Shown here in pieces: positions 24,686-33,095 of a stretch of 64,000 bases of DNA. The position numbers and the translations under genes were made by a program. Each line of letters starts with the position of its first letter. Position 1 is the first letter of the stretch. The stretch is from positions 1,922,001-1,986,000 of the forward strand of contig NZ_CP010951.1 of assembly GCF_001580455.1 (NCBI RefSeq). The letters are read 5' to 3'. Under the pieces are notes generated by a model. The model saw only the letters and a program-made list of their open reading frames with translations. It searched no databases and had not been told where the DNA came from. The DNA is from Ramlibacter tataouinensis (GTDB lineage Bacteria > Pseudomonadota > Gammaproteobacteria > Burkholderiales > Burkholderiaceae_C).

Positions 24686-25639
24686 CTACCAGCGGCTGGT
24701 GACCCGCGAAAAGGCGTAGTCGCCGAAGCGCGCATGGCCGGCCGGCGTCGGGTAGACCGCATCCGAGAACAGGTACGAGCCGATGGCGACGCCGGGCACC
24801 AGGGTGGCGGTGGTGCACAGGGCGGAGTTCAGCTGGCCGGTGCCGATGCCGATGCCCGGCCCCGCGTCCACCGAGGTGCAGATCGGATCGACCACGTTGC
24901 TGAAGGAGTAGGACGCCGGCGAATTGAACATCAGGTTGAACAGCAGGGCCTGGTCCACGTACAGCATGTTGGCACCCTCCTGGACCAGGGCCACGAGCAG
25001 GGCGTCGTTGAAGGCGCTGCTGGCGCTGGTCAGCAGGCTGCGCTGGTTGACGCCGCCCGCCCAGGGCGTCCGGCCGAGGTCGTAGACGCCGGTCACCACG
25101 ATGTGCGTGGCGCCCGCGGCGCGCAGCCGCTTGGCCTGCGCTGCCAGGTCCTGGCCGGCCTTCTGCAGGTTGGCCAGCATCTGGTTGGTGGTTTGCGCGC
25201 CGGAGCGAACCGCGGCCGACTCGGCGATGATGTCGCTGAAGCCGCCGCCGATCATCACCAGGTCGTTCTCGTTCAGCGTGCTGTGGGTCGACAGGAAGGT
25301 GTCGATCTGCTGCTTGATGGTGGGCGTCGCGCTGTTGCCGGCGGCATCGGGCGTGAGCAGCACGCGGGCGTTGCCGACCGCATAGGCCAGGCCGCCCTGA
25401 GCGGCCGGCTTCAGGTCGATGCCGTAGTTGAAGGCCACGATCTGGCCCCAGGTGAGCGAGCCGTCGTTCACCATGTACTTGGCGCCGGTCTGGCCGGCGT
25501 CGCTGAACGCGTCGCCGAACGCGATCACGCGCGTCGGCTTCAGCTGCGATTCGATCGTTCCCGAGCCGCAGGCGCCAAGCAGCAGCAACGAAGCCGACGC
25601 CAGCCCGAACAGGGCACGGCGTATCCACTGAAATCCCAT
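24686..25639 (-). CDS. SGNH/GDSL-fold lipoprotein lacking catalytic Ser and His
   Basis: 317 residues. Lipoprotein signal with lipobox LLGAC (Cys24). The fold follows outer-membrane GDSL esterases: VIAFGDAFSDAG (block I), LVMIGGGFSDI (block III region), VVTGVYDLGRTP and FSDAVYPTPAGHARFG (block V). However, the nucleophile of the GDS motif is Ala44 and the DxxH catalytic His is Tyr296, so hydrolysis by the usual triad is impossible. I picked the ATG at 25639 because GGAGA lies just upstream. Probably a binding or structural protein of the outer membrane; that is inference. Confidence 0.75.
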   Translation of the reverse strand: MGFQWIRRALFGLASASLLLLGACGSGTIESQLKPTRVIAFGDAFSDAGQTGAKYMVNDGSLTWGQIVAFNYGIDLKPAAQGGLAYAVGNARVLLTPDAAGNSATPTIKQQIDTFLSTHSTLNENDLVMIGGGFSDIIAESAAVRSGAQTTNQMLANLQKAGQDLAAQAKRLRAAGATHIVVTGVYDLGRTPWAGGVNQRSLLTSASSAFNDALLVALVQEGANMLYVDQALLFNLMFNSPASYSFSNVVDPICTSVDAGPGIGIGTGQLNSALCTTATLVPGVAIGSYLFSDAVYPTPAGHARFGDYAFSRVTSRW

Positions 25640-25683
25640 GAAGTTCTCCAACATAGCCGGCGGGTAGTGTAAATGGCTCAGCC

Positions 25684-26673
25684 TCAGCTGGCCGCCGCCC
25701 GCTGCAACCGGTCGCGCACGCCGTCCCATTCGGCCTCGGCCGGCGGCGTCTCCACCCAGATCAGCTTCACGCCCTGCGCGTCGAACTCGCGCAGCACCGC
25801 GAACAGCTGGCGCGCGGTCTCGGACGCGTCGTCGGGCATGCGCCGGCGCAGCACCCGGGACGATCGGGTGCGCAGGATGGCGCGCGACCAGGTCGCGATG
25901 CCGGTGGCGTCCTCGCCCAGCACGTCGAGCGCTGTCTGCAGGGCGCGGGCGTCCATCAGCCGCACTTTCGCGTTCGGCGCGTAGTGCGACTCGAGGGTGC
26001 CGGCGGCACGCGGCGCGGCGCTGTCCAGCTCGGCCGGCAGCAGCACGCGCTGGCCGCAGGCCTGCTCGATTTGCGCGGCCGTGAGCATGCCCGGGCGCAG
26101 CAGCACCGGCTGCGCGCGCGTGCAATCGATGATGGTCGATTCGATGCCGACCCGGCACGGTCCGCCGTCGAGCACCAGCAGGCCGTCGCCGAATTCCGAC
26201 TGCACGTGCGCCGCGGTGGTCGGGCTGACCCGGCCGAAGCGGTTGGCGCTGGGCCCGGCGACGCCGGGCACGCCGGCGGCCTGGCAGGCCAGCAGGAAGG
26301 CATGCGCGACCGGGTGCGCCGGGCAGCGCAGGCCGATCGAGGTCTGGCCGCCGGCGGCGCCGCCGGCCACGCCGGCGCGGCGCGGCAGGATCAGCGTGAG
26401 CGGGCCGGGCCAGAAGGCCTGCATCAGGGCCGCGGCGAAGGCAGGAACGGCGGCAGCGAAGGCGCCGGCCGCGCCCGCTTCGGGCAGGTGCACGATCAGG
26501 GGATGGTCGCTCGGCCGGCCCTTGGCGGCGAAGATCCCGGCCACCGCGGCGTCGGCCGTGGCGTCGGCGCCCAGGCCATACACGGTCTCGGTCGGAAAGG
26601 CCACCAGCTCGCCGCGCGCGATCGCGGCCGCGGCCTGGGCCACCGATGCAGGCGATGCGCCGTCGAGGATCAT
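25684..26673 (-). CDS. tsaC: L-threonylcarbamoyladenylate synthase (Sua5/TsaC type)
   Basis: 329 residues. It makes threonylcarbamoyl-AMP from Thr, bicarbonate and ATP, the first step of t6A37 in tRNA. The YrdC domain (1-200) shows FPTETVYGLGADA, AAKGRPSDHPLIVHL, QAFWPGPLT and GPSANRFGRVSPTTAAHV. The extra C-terminal Sua5 domain after RAAGTLESHYAP makes it the long Sua5 form. The start at 26673 lies 17 bp after the purK stop on the same strand. Confidence 0.9.
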   Translation of the reverse strand: MILDGASPASVAQAAAAIARGELVAFPTETVYGLGADATADAAVAGIFAAKGRPSDHPLIVHLPEAGAAGAFAAAVPAFAAALMQAFWPGPLTLILPRRAGVAGGAAGGQTSIGLRCPAHPVAHAFLLACQAAGVPGVAGPSANRFGRVSPTTAAHVQSEFGDGLLVLDGGPCRVGIESTIIDCTRAQPVLLRPGMLTAAQIEQACGQRVLLPAELDSAAPRAAGTLESHYAPNAKVRLMDARALQTALDVLGEDATGIATWSRAILRTRSSRVLRRRMPDDASETARQLFAVLREFDAQGVKLIWVETPPAEAEWDGVRDRLQRAAAS

Positions 26674-26690
26674 CCGGAACGTCCTGCCGC

Positions 26691-27884
26691 CTAGAACGGC
26701 GCGATGCCCAGCAGGGCGGCCGCGCGCAGCGCAAGCTCGCGCACCTGCGCCGAACTGGCGCCGGTGAAGGTCAAGTGGCCCATCTTGCGGCCCGGCCGCG
26801 CGCTCAGCTTGCCGTACAGGTGCAGGTGCGCGCCCGGCAGGGCCAGCACCTCGGCCCAGGGCGGCGTGACTTCGGCCTCGCCATGACGGAACCACAGGTC
26901 GCCCAGCAGGTTGAGCATGATCGCCGGGCTGTGCTGGCGCGGCGCCGGCAGCGGCAACCCGGCCAGCGCGCGCACCTGCAGCTCGAACTGCGAGACGTCG
27001 CAGGCGTCCACGCTGTAGTGCCCGCTGTTGTGGGGGCGCGGCGCCATCTCGTTGACCACCAGCGACCCGTCGTCGAGGATGAAGAATTCGATGCACAGCA
27101 CGCCGGTGTACTGCAGGCCGTCGGCGACGGCGCGCGCGGCCTCGACCGCCTGGCGCGCCTGCGCCGGCGCGACCGCGCCCTCGAACACCTCGGTCACGGC
27201 CAGGATGCCGCCGCGGTGCAGGTTGAGCTGCGCGGGCAGGTTGACCATCTGGCCGTCGGCGCCGCGCGCGACGATCACCGAGCACTCGGCCGCCAGCGGC
27301 AGTAGCTTTTCCAGCACGCAGGGCACGCGCTTGAGCTCGTCCCAGGCGGCCGCCAGCTGCTCGCGCGAGGCCACGCGCACCTGGCCCTTGCCGTCGTAGC
27401 CCAGGCGCGCGGTCTTGAGCACCCCCGGCAGCAGCTCGCCGGCCACCGCCTGCAGCTGCTGCGGCGTCTCGATCACGGCATGCGGCGCGCAGGGCACGCC
27501 GCATGCTGTGAAGTGCGCCTTCTCGCGGGCGCGGTCCTGCGCGATCGCCACCGCCTCGGCGCCCGGCGCCACCGGCCGCCGCCGGGCCAACGCGGCCAGC
27601 GCTTCGGCCGGGACGTTCTCGAACTCGGTGGTGATGGCCGCGGACAGCCGGGCCAGCTGGTCCAGCCCGTGCGCGTCGAGGTAGGCCGCGCGGATATGGT
27701 GATGGCTCACCAGGCCGGCCGGACTGTTCTCGTCCGGGTCCAGCACGGCGGTGAAATAGCCCAGGCGCTGCGCCTCGTGCACGAACATGCGGCCGAGCTG
27801 GCCGCCGCCCATCACGCCCAGCGTCGCGCCGGGCAGGATCACGGGCGGGCGCATCGGAAGCCCTGCGGCGGCCGGACGGCTCAT
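26691..27884 (-). CDS. purK: N5-carboxyaminoimidazole ribonucleotide synthase
   Basis: 397 residues. An ATP-grasp enzyme of de novo purine synthesis: AIR + bicarbonate + ATP gives N5-CAIR. Features: GATLGVMGGGQLGRM (preATP-grasp domain), KTARLGYDGKGQ and VLEKLLPLAAECSVIVAR (ATP site), and the metal/ADP segment VNEMAPRPHNSGH. The first 15 residues look like a variable leader; an internal Met at residue 11 could also start. The start overlaps the purE stop by 4 bp, so purE and purK are coupled. Confidence 0.94.
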   Translation of the reverse strand: MSRPAAAGLPMRPPVILPGATLGVMGGGQLGRMFVHEAQRLGYFTAVLDPDENSPAGLVSHHHIRAAYLDAHGLDQLARLSAAITTEFENVPAEALAALARRRPVAPGAEAVAIAQDRAREKAHFTACGVPCAPHAVIETPQQLQAVAGELLPGVLKTARLGYDGKGQVRVASREQLAAAWDELKRVPCVLEKLLPLAAECSVIVARGADGQMVNLPAQLNLHRGGILAVTEVFEGAVAPAQARQAVEAARAVADGLQYTGVLCIEFFILDDGSLVVNEMAPRPHNSGHYSVDACDVSQFELQVRALAGLPLPAPRQHSPAIMLNLLGDLWFRHGEAEVTPPWAEVLALPGAHLHLYGKLSARPGRKMGHLTFTGASSAQVRELALRAAALLGIAPF

Positions 27885-28378
27885 GCCGCCGGCGGCAGGC
27901 TCATGCCGCGCGCCGCCTCGGTCTGGCGCTGCCGGAAGGCCTCGAGCTGGCTGCGCAGGGCGGCGTCCTCGCTGGCCAGCAGCGCGACGGCAAACAGCGC
28001 CGCGTTGGCGGCGCCGGCGGCGCCGATGGCGAAAGTGGCCACCGGGATGCCCTTGGGCATCTGGACGATGCTGTGCAGGGAGTCCACGCCCTGCAGGTGG
28101 CGGCTGGCCACCGGCACGCCCAGCACCGGCACCGTGGTCTTGGCCGCCAGCATGCCCGGCAGGTGCGCGGCGCCGCCCGCGCCGGCAATGATGGCCTTCA
28201 GCCCCCGCCCCGCCGCTTCCTCCGCGTAGGCGAACATATCGTCGGGCATGCGGTGTGCCGAAACCACGCGCGCCTCATGCGCGATGCCGAATTCCTGGAG
28301 AATCGCCACTGCGTGCTGCATGGTGTCCCAGTCACTGCTGGACCCCATCACCACGCCGACCTGTACCGAGCTCGCCAT
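27881..28378 (-). CDS. purE: N5-CAIR mutase
   Basis: 165 residues, class I PurE. It moves the carboxyl group of N5-CAIR to give CAIR, directly after PurK. The signature GVVMGSSSDWDTM binds the phosphate, RVVSAHRMPDDM carries the catalytic His, and GAGGAAHLPGMLAA lines the active site. I chose the ATG at 28378 with GGGAG upstream over the ATG at 28390. Divergent from cnoX. Confidence 0.95.
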   Translation of the reverse strand: MASSVQVGVVMGSSSDWDTMQHAVAILQEFGIAHEARVVSAHRMPDDMFAYAEEAAGRGLKAIIAGAGGAAHLPGMLAAKTTVPVLGVPVASRHLQGVDSLHSIVQMPKGIPVATFAIGAAGAANAALFAVALLASEDAALRSQLEAFRQRQTEAARGMSLPPAA

Positions 28379-28452
28379 TGATGCTCCCAAAGGTTGAATT
28401 TTAAGGTCCCGGCCTGAGCTACCCTGAACGTGCTGCCCACCCCTGCTGCCAG

Positions 28453-29337
28453 ATGATCGACGTCACCCTAGAAAACTTCGAAAGCGAGGTCATTGCGGCC
28501 TCGATGGAACAACCCGTGCTGGTGGACTTCTGGGCCCCCTGGTGCGGACCGTGCAAGGTGATCGGCCCGATCCTCGAGAAGCTCGAGATCGACTACGCGG
28601 GCCGCTTCAAGCTGGTGAAGATCGATTCCGACCAGGAGCAGCAGCTCGCCGCTGCCTTCGGCATCCGCAGCATCCCCACGGTGGTCCTGCTGATGAACGG
28701 GCAGCCGGTGGACGGCTTCATGGGCGCGCTGCCCGAGGGCCAGGTCCGCCAGTTCCTCGACAAGCACCTGCCGCCGGCCGAGGACGCCGCGCCCGAGGAA
28801 GCAACGCCGGTGGAGGAAGCGCCCGCCGATGCCGCCTCCCAGCTCGAAAAGCTCCAACATGCGGTGGCCACCGACCCGGCCGACGACAACGCGCGCTTCG
28901 ACTACGTCAAGGCCCTGCTGCTGGCCGGCCGCACCGGGGACGCCCGGGACGCCTTCGCGCCCATGGCCCCGAGGGCCGCGGGCGTGCGCCGGATCGAGGC
29001 GCTGCAGCGCTGGCTCGAGGCCATCGAGCAGGCCGGCGGCGCCGGGGCGCGCGACTTCGACGCCCGCATCGCGGCCAACAAGCGCGACTTCGACGCGCGC
29101 TTCGCCCGGGCGCAGTCGCTGATGGCCGGGCAGCGCTGGACCGACGCCATGGACGAGCTGCTCGAGATCCTGATGCGCGACAAGGGCTGGAGCGAGGAAC
29201 TGGCGCGCAAGACCTACATCGCCATCCTGGAGATCATCGAGCCGCCCCGGCCCAAGGTCGCCGACGGGCAGATCCCGCCGGACGATCCGACCGTCGCCAC
29301 CTACCGGCGCCGGCTGTCCAGCGTCGTGCTGAGCTGA
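28453..29337 (+). CDS. cnoX: Thioredoxin-TPR co-chaperone CnoX (YbbN)
   Basis: 294 residues. The N-terminal thioredoxin fold (1-110) has DFWAPWCGPCK and the cis-Pro in SIPTVVLL. The C-terminal half (about 130-285) is helical with TPR-like repeats and a YbbN-type ending. CnoX protects unfolding proteins and passes them to GroEL. Unlike the E. coli protein, whose motif is not a CxxC pair, this one keeps an intact CGPC active site and should be redox-active like the Caulobacter protein. Ala/Glu-rich linker at 110-130. Cytoplasmic; divergent from purE. Confidence 0.85.
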   Translation: MIDVTLENFESEVIAASMEQPVLVDFWAPWCGPCKVIGPILEKLEIDYAGRFKLVKIDSDQEQQLAAAFGIRSIPTVVLLMNGQPVDGFMGALPEGQVRQFLDKHLPPAEDAAPEEATPVEEAPADAASQLEKLQHAVATDPADDNARFDYVKALLLAGRTGDARDAFAPMAPRAAGVRRIEALQRWLEAIEQAGGAGARDFDARIAANKRDFDARFARAQSLMAGQRWTDAMDELLEILMRDKGWSEELARKTYIAILEIIEPPRPKVADGQIPPDDPTVATYRRRLSSVVLS

Positions 29338-29360
29338 TTTGAGCTGAGCGCCCGAACCGC

Positions 29361-30269
29361 TCAGGCGGTCAGGCGCGTCAGCGCTTCGCGGTACTTGGCC
29401 GCGGTCTTCTGGATCACGTCCTGCGGCAGGCGCGGCGCCGGCGGCGTCTTGTCCCAGGGCTTGCCGTTGATGCGCAGCGCTTCCAGCCAGTCGCGCACGA
29501 ACTGCTTGTCGTAGCTCGGCGGATTGGCACCGCTGCGCAGCGCCTCCTCGTAGCCTTCCACCGGCCAGTAGCGCGAGGAGTCGGGCGTGAGCACTTCGTC
29601 CATCAGCACCAGCCGGCCGGCCTCGTCGAGGCCGAACTCGAACTTGGTGTCGGCAATGATCATGCCCTTGGTCAGCGCAAAGTCGGCCGCTTCCTTGTAG
29701 ATCGCGATGCTGATGTCGCGGATCCGAGCGGCGAGGTCGGCGCCGCAGATCTCCACCACGCGCGAGAACGGGATGTTCTCGTCGTGCTGTCCCATTTCGG
29801 CCTTGGCCGCCGGCGTGAAGATCGGCTCGGGCAGCTTGCTGGCGTTCTTCAAGCCGGCCGGCAGCGGCACGCCGCACACCGACTGCGAATCCTGGTACTC
29901 CTTCCAGCCGCTGCCCGCGAGGTAGCCGCGCACCACCGCCTCCACCGGGATCGGCTTGAGGCGCTTGACCAGCATGGCGCGCCCCTGCACCTGTGCCACT
30001 TCGGCCGGCGTCACCACCGACTCGGGCGCCTGCCCCGTCAGGTGATTCGGGCAGATGTGGCCCAGCCGCGCGAACCAGAACAGCGCCATCTGCGTGAGCA
30101 GCTCACCCTTGCCCGGGATCGGCTCGCCCATGATCACGTCGAACGCCGACAGCCGGTCGCTCGCCACCATCAGGATGCGGTCCTCGCCCACCGCGTAGTT
30201 GTCACGCACCTTGCCGCGCGCGAGCAGGGGGAGCGAGCTGATGTTGGAGGTGTGAAGGGCTGTGGTCAT
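29361..30269 (-). CDS. purC: SAICAR synthase
   Basis: 302 residues. It condenses CAIR with aspartate using ATP, the step after PurE. Motifs: LPLLARGKVRDNYAVG (nucleotide-binding Gly-rich strand), SDRLSAFDVIM, KRLKPIPVEAVVRGYLAGSGW and IADTKFEFG with DEVLTPDSSRYW (metal and substrate site). This is the long PurC form of beta-proteobacteria. The start at 30269 replaces an upstream in-frame ATG at 30308. It lies downstream of fba on the same strand, separated by a structured repeat element. Confidence 0.95.
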   Translation of the reverse strand: MTTALHTSNISSLPLLARGKVRDNYAVGEDRILMVASDRLSAFDVIMGEPIPGKGELLTQMALFWFARLGHICPNHLTGQAPESVVTPAEVAQVQGRAMLVKRLKPIPVEAVVRGYLAGSGWKEYQDSQSVCGVPLPAGLKNASKLPEPIFTPAAKAEMGQHDENIPFSRVVEICGADLAARIRDISIAIYKEAADFALTKGMIIADTKFEFGLDEAGRLVLMDEVLTPDSSRYWPVEGYEEALRSGANPPSYDKQFVRDWLEALRINGKPWDKTPPAPRLPQDVIQKTAAKYREALTRLTA

Positions 30270-30290
30270 TTCAAGGACTTTGAGTTGGGG

Positions 30291-30421
30291 CTCCGCGCAG
30301 CGGCACAAGGACCGAGCGAAGTAACACGCAGCGCGGTCCCCCTTGTGAAGAGGATCCGGCTTTGCCGGTCCTCTTCACACCGATCAGAACAACTCGGAAA
30401 TCGCGAAGCGATTTCCGAGTT
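30291..30421 (-). repeat. Three-hairpin intergenic element, copy A
   Basis: Read on the minus strand from the fba stop, there are three stems: a perfect 14-bp hairpin (30391-30421, GAA loop) that includes the TAA stop codon of fba; a 15-bp stem with one bulge (30345-30378, TTT loop, CCGGC/GCCGG at its tip); and a third stem GGACCG/CGGTCC (30309-30339). The block ends in GCCGCTGCGCGGAG. The same architecture and terminal sequence recur at 43290-43422. It is likely to work as an mRNA 3'-end structure between fba and purC. Confidence 0.8.
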
Positions 30422-31484
30422 AATGCACCACTTGGGCCAGATCGCCCTTGGCGTACTGCTGCGCCACCGCCTGCAGGCTGTGCGACTTGATCTTGGAAGC
30501 CTGGCCCTCGCAGCCGAACTCGAGGTAGCGCTGCTTGCAGATCTGCTTGGCGGCCTCGCGCGCCGGCTTGAGCCACTCGCGGGCGTCGAACTTCTCGGGG
30601 TTCTCGGCCAGGAACTTGCGCACCGCGCCGGTCATCGCGAGGCGGATGTCGGTGTCGATGTTGATCTTGCGCACGCCGAACTTGATCGCTTCCTGGATCT
30701 CGCTGACCGGCACGCCGTAGGTTTCCTTCATCTTGCCGCCGTGCTGGCGGATGATTTCCAGCAGGTCCTGCGGCACCGAAGAGGAGCCGTGCATCACCAG
30801 GTGGGTGTTGGGGATGCGGCGGTGGATTTCCTTGATGCGCTCGATCGCCAGGATGTCGCCGGTGGGCTTGCGGGTGAACTTGTAGGCGCCGTGGCTGGTG
30901 CCGATGGCGATGGCCAGGGCGTCGAGCTGCGTCTTCTTGACGAAGTCGGCGGCCTGCTCGGGATCGGTGAGCAGCTGCTCGCGCGTCATGGTCGCTTCGG
31001 TGCCGTGGCCGTCTTCCTTGTCGCCGCGCATGGTCTCCAGCGAGCCCAGGCAGCCCAGCTCGCCTTCCACCGTGACGCCGACCTTGTGCGCCATGTCGAC
31101 GACCTTGCGCGTCACGTCCACGTTGTAGTCGTAGCTGGCAATGGTCTTGCCGTCGGACTCCAGCGAGCCGTCCATCATCACCGAGGAAAAGCCCAGCCCG
31201 ATGGCGCCGGCGCAGACGTCGGGGCTCTGCCCGTGGTCCTGGTGCATCACCAGCGGGATCTGCGGATAGGCTTCGAGCGCCGCCAGGATGAGGTGCTTGA
31301 TGAAGGGCTCGCCCGCGTACTTGCGCGCACCGGCGCTGGCCTGCAGGATCACGGGCGCGCCGGTCTCCTTGGCCGCTTCCATCACGGCCTGTACCTGCTC
31401 GAGGTTGTTGACGTTGAAAGCCGGAATGCCGTAGCCGTTTTCAGCGGCATGGTCGAGCAGTTCGCGCATGGAAACGAGAGGCAT
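30420..31484 (-). CDS. fba: Fructose-bisphosphate aldolase, class II
   Basis: 354 residues, zinc-dependent class II aldolase of the Calvin-cycle/CbbA-like type. It cleaves fructose-1,6-bisphosphate to DHAP and glyceraldehyde-3-phosphate. Metal-binding and active-site segments: LVMHQDHG, SVMMDGS, EGELGCLG, GTSHGAYKF, HLVMHGSSS and KINIDTDIR. Cytoplasmic. It follows pgk and pyk on the same strand with a 131-bp gap to pyk. The stop codon sits inside the first hairpin of a repeat element. Confidence 0.96.
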   Translation of the reverse strand: MPLVSMRELLDHAAENGYGIPAFNVNNLEQVQAVMEAAKETGAPVILQASAGARKYAGEPFIKHLILAALEAYPQIPLVMHQDHGQSPDVCAGAIGLGFSSVMMDGSLESDGKTIASYDYNVDVTRKVVDMAHKVGVTVEGELGCLGSLETMRGDKEDGHGTEATMTREQLLTDPEQAADFVKKTQLDALAIAIGTSHGAYKFTRKPTGDILAIERIKEIHRRIPNTHLVMHGSSSVPQDLLEIIRQHGGKMKETYGVPVSEIQEAIKFGVRKINIDTDIRLAMTGAVRKFLAENPEKFDAREWLKPAREAAKQICKQRYLEFGCEGQASKIKSHSLQAVAQQYAKGDLAQVVH

Positions 31485-31615
31485 GGATGTTTTCCCCTGG
31501 ATGAGACAAATGGGTCAGGAAGCCGGCGCGACGGAGTCGGCGGCTGCTTCAGGAATTTTAGCTTCCGCACCTGGGGCACAGGAGGCCCGGCCCAAGGTAG
31601 CGCTGTCGCGCCGGG

Positions 31616-33049
31616 TCAGCCCACCCGGCAGACCTTGAGCATGTTGGTGCCGCCCGGCGCGCCCATGGGCTCGCCGCAGGTGATCGCGTAGATGTCGCCG
31701 TCGGCGACGATGCCGCGCTTCTTCAGGTGCGCCTCGGCCTCGCGCAGCGCCTGGTCGCGCTCGGCGCTCTGGTCCATCAGCAAGGGCCGCACGTTGCGGT
31801 ACAGCGCCATGCGGCGCTGCGTCACCAGCTTGGGCGTGAGCGCATAGATCGGGATGTGGATGCGGTGCCGGCTCATCCACAGCGGGGTGGAGCCGGAGTC
31901 GGTCAGGGCGACGATGGCCTTGCATCCGAGGTGGTGCGCGGTGAAAAGCGCGCCCATGGCGATCGACTGGTCGATGCGGCCGAAAGTCATGCCGGTGAAG
32001 TCGGCATCGAGCTTGACGTCCTCGGCCTTCTCCGCTTCCGAGCAGATGTTGGCCATCTCGATGATGGTCTCCAGCGGGAACTTGCCGGCCGCGGTTTCGG
32101 CGCTGAGCATCACCGCGTCGGTGCCGTCGAGCACCGCGTTGGCCACGTCGCTCACCTCGGCGCGCGTGGGCACCGGGTTGGTGATCATCGACTCCATCAT
32201 CTGCGTGGCGGTGATCACCACCTTGTCGGCGGCGCGGGCCATGCGGATCATGCGCTTCTGCAGCGCCGGCACCGCGGCGTTGCCCACTTCCACCGCGAGG
32301 TCGCCGCGCGCCACCATGATGCCGTCGCTGGCCTGCAGGATCCCCTCGAGGTTGGGGATGGCCTCGGCGCGCTCGATCTTGGCGATCAGGCCGGGCTTGT
32401 GGCGGTGCTCGGCGCCCGCCACGTTGCACAGCTGGCGCGCCATCTCCATGTCGGTCGCGCTCTTGGGAAAGCTGACCGCCACATAGTCGGCCTGGAAGCT
32501 CATCGCCGTGCGGATGTCCTCCATGTCCTTGGCCGTCAGGGCCGGCGCCGTCAGGCCGCCGCCCATCTTGTTGATGCCCTTGTTGTTCGACAGCACGCCG
32601 CCGAGCTTGACGGTGGTGAGCACCTGCTCGCCGCGCACGCCATCCACCGTCAGCACGATCAGGCCGTCGTTGAGCAGCAGCAGGTCGCCGGCGCGCACGT
32701 CGCGCGGCAGCTCCTTGTAGTCCAGGCCCACGCCCTGGAGGTCGCCGGGCTCGGTGCGCGAGGCATCGAGCACGAACTTGGCACCGGGCTCCAGCGTCAC
32801 CTTGCCCTCGGCGAACTTGCCGACGCGGATCTTCGGGCCCTGCAGGTCGGCCATGATGGCCACCTCGCGGCCGGCACGCTGCGCCGCATCGCGCACCAGG
32901 GCGGCGCGGTCGATGTGATCCTGCGCCTTGCCGTGGCTGAAATTCAGGCGGATGACGTTGACCCCCGCGCGGATCATCTGCTCGAGCAGGGCAGGATCGC
33001 TCGAGGCGGGGCCGAGGGTGGCGACGATCTTGGTGGCGCGACGGGCCAT
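31616..33049 (-). CDS. pyk: Pyruvate kinase
   Basis: 477 residues. It converts PEP and ADP to pyruvate and ATP. Features: TKIVATLGPASSD at the N-terminus, NVIRLNFSHG, the catalytic Lys in PGLIAKIERAEA, IMVARGDLAVEVG, VITATQMMESMI and SAETAAGKFPLETI, then the C-terminal regulatory domain (about 345-477). It is 46 bp downstream of pgk and probably part of a pgk-pyk-fba run. Confidence 0.96.
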   Translation of the reverse strand: MARRATKIVATLGPASSDPALLEQMIRAGVNVIRLNFSHGKAQDHIDRAALVRDAAQRAGREVAIMADLQGPKIRVGKFAEGKVTLEPGAKFVLDASRTEPGDLQGVGLDYKELPRDVRAGDLLLLNDGLIVLTVDGVRGEQVLTTVKLGGVLSNNKGINKMGGGLTAPALTAKDMEDIRTAMSFQADYVAVSFPKSATDMEMARQLCNVAGAEHRHKPGLIAKIERAEAIPNLEGILQASDGIMVARGDLAVEVGNAAVPALQKRMIRMARAADKVVITATQMMESMITNPVPTRAEVSDVANAVLDGTDAVMLSAETAAGKFPLETIIEMANICSEAEKAEDVKLDADFTGMTFGRIDQSIAMGALFTAHHLGCKAIVALTDSGSTPLWMSRHRIHIPIYALTPKLVTQRRMALYRNVRPLLMDQSAERDQALREAEAHLKKRGIVADGDIYAITCGEPMGAPGGTNMLKVCRVG

Positions 33050-33095
33050 GCGTGAACCTCCGTGAATGCCCGATTCTCGCCGAAGCCCGTGACAG

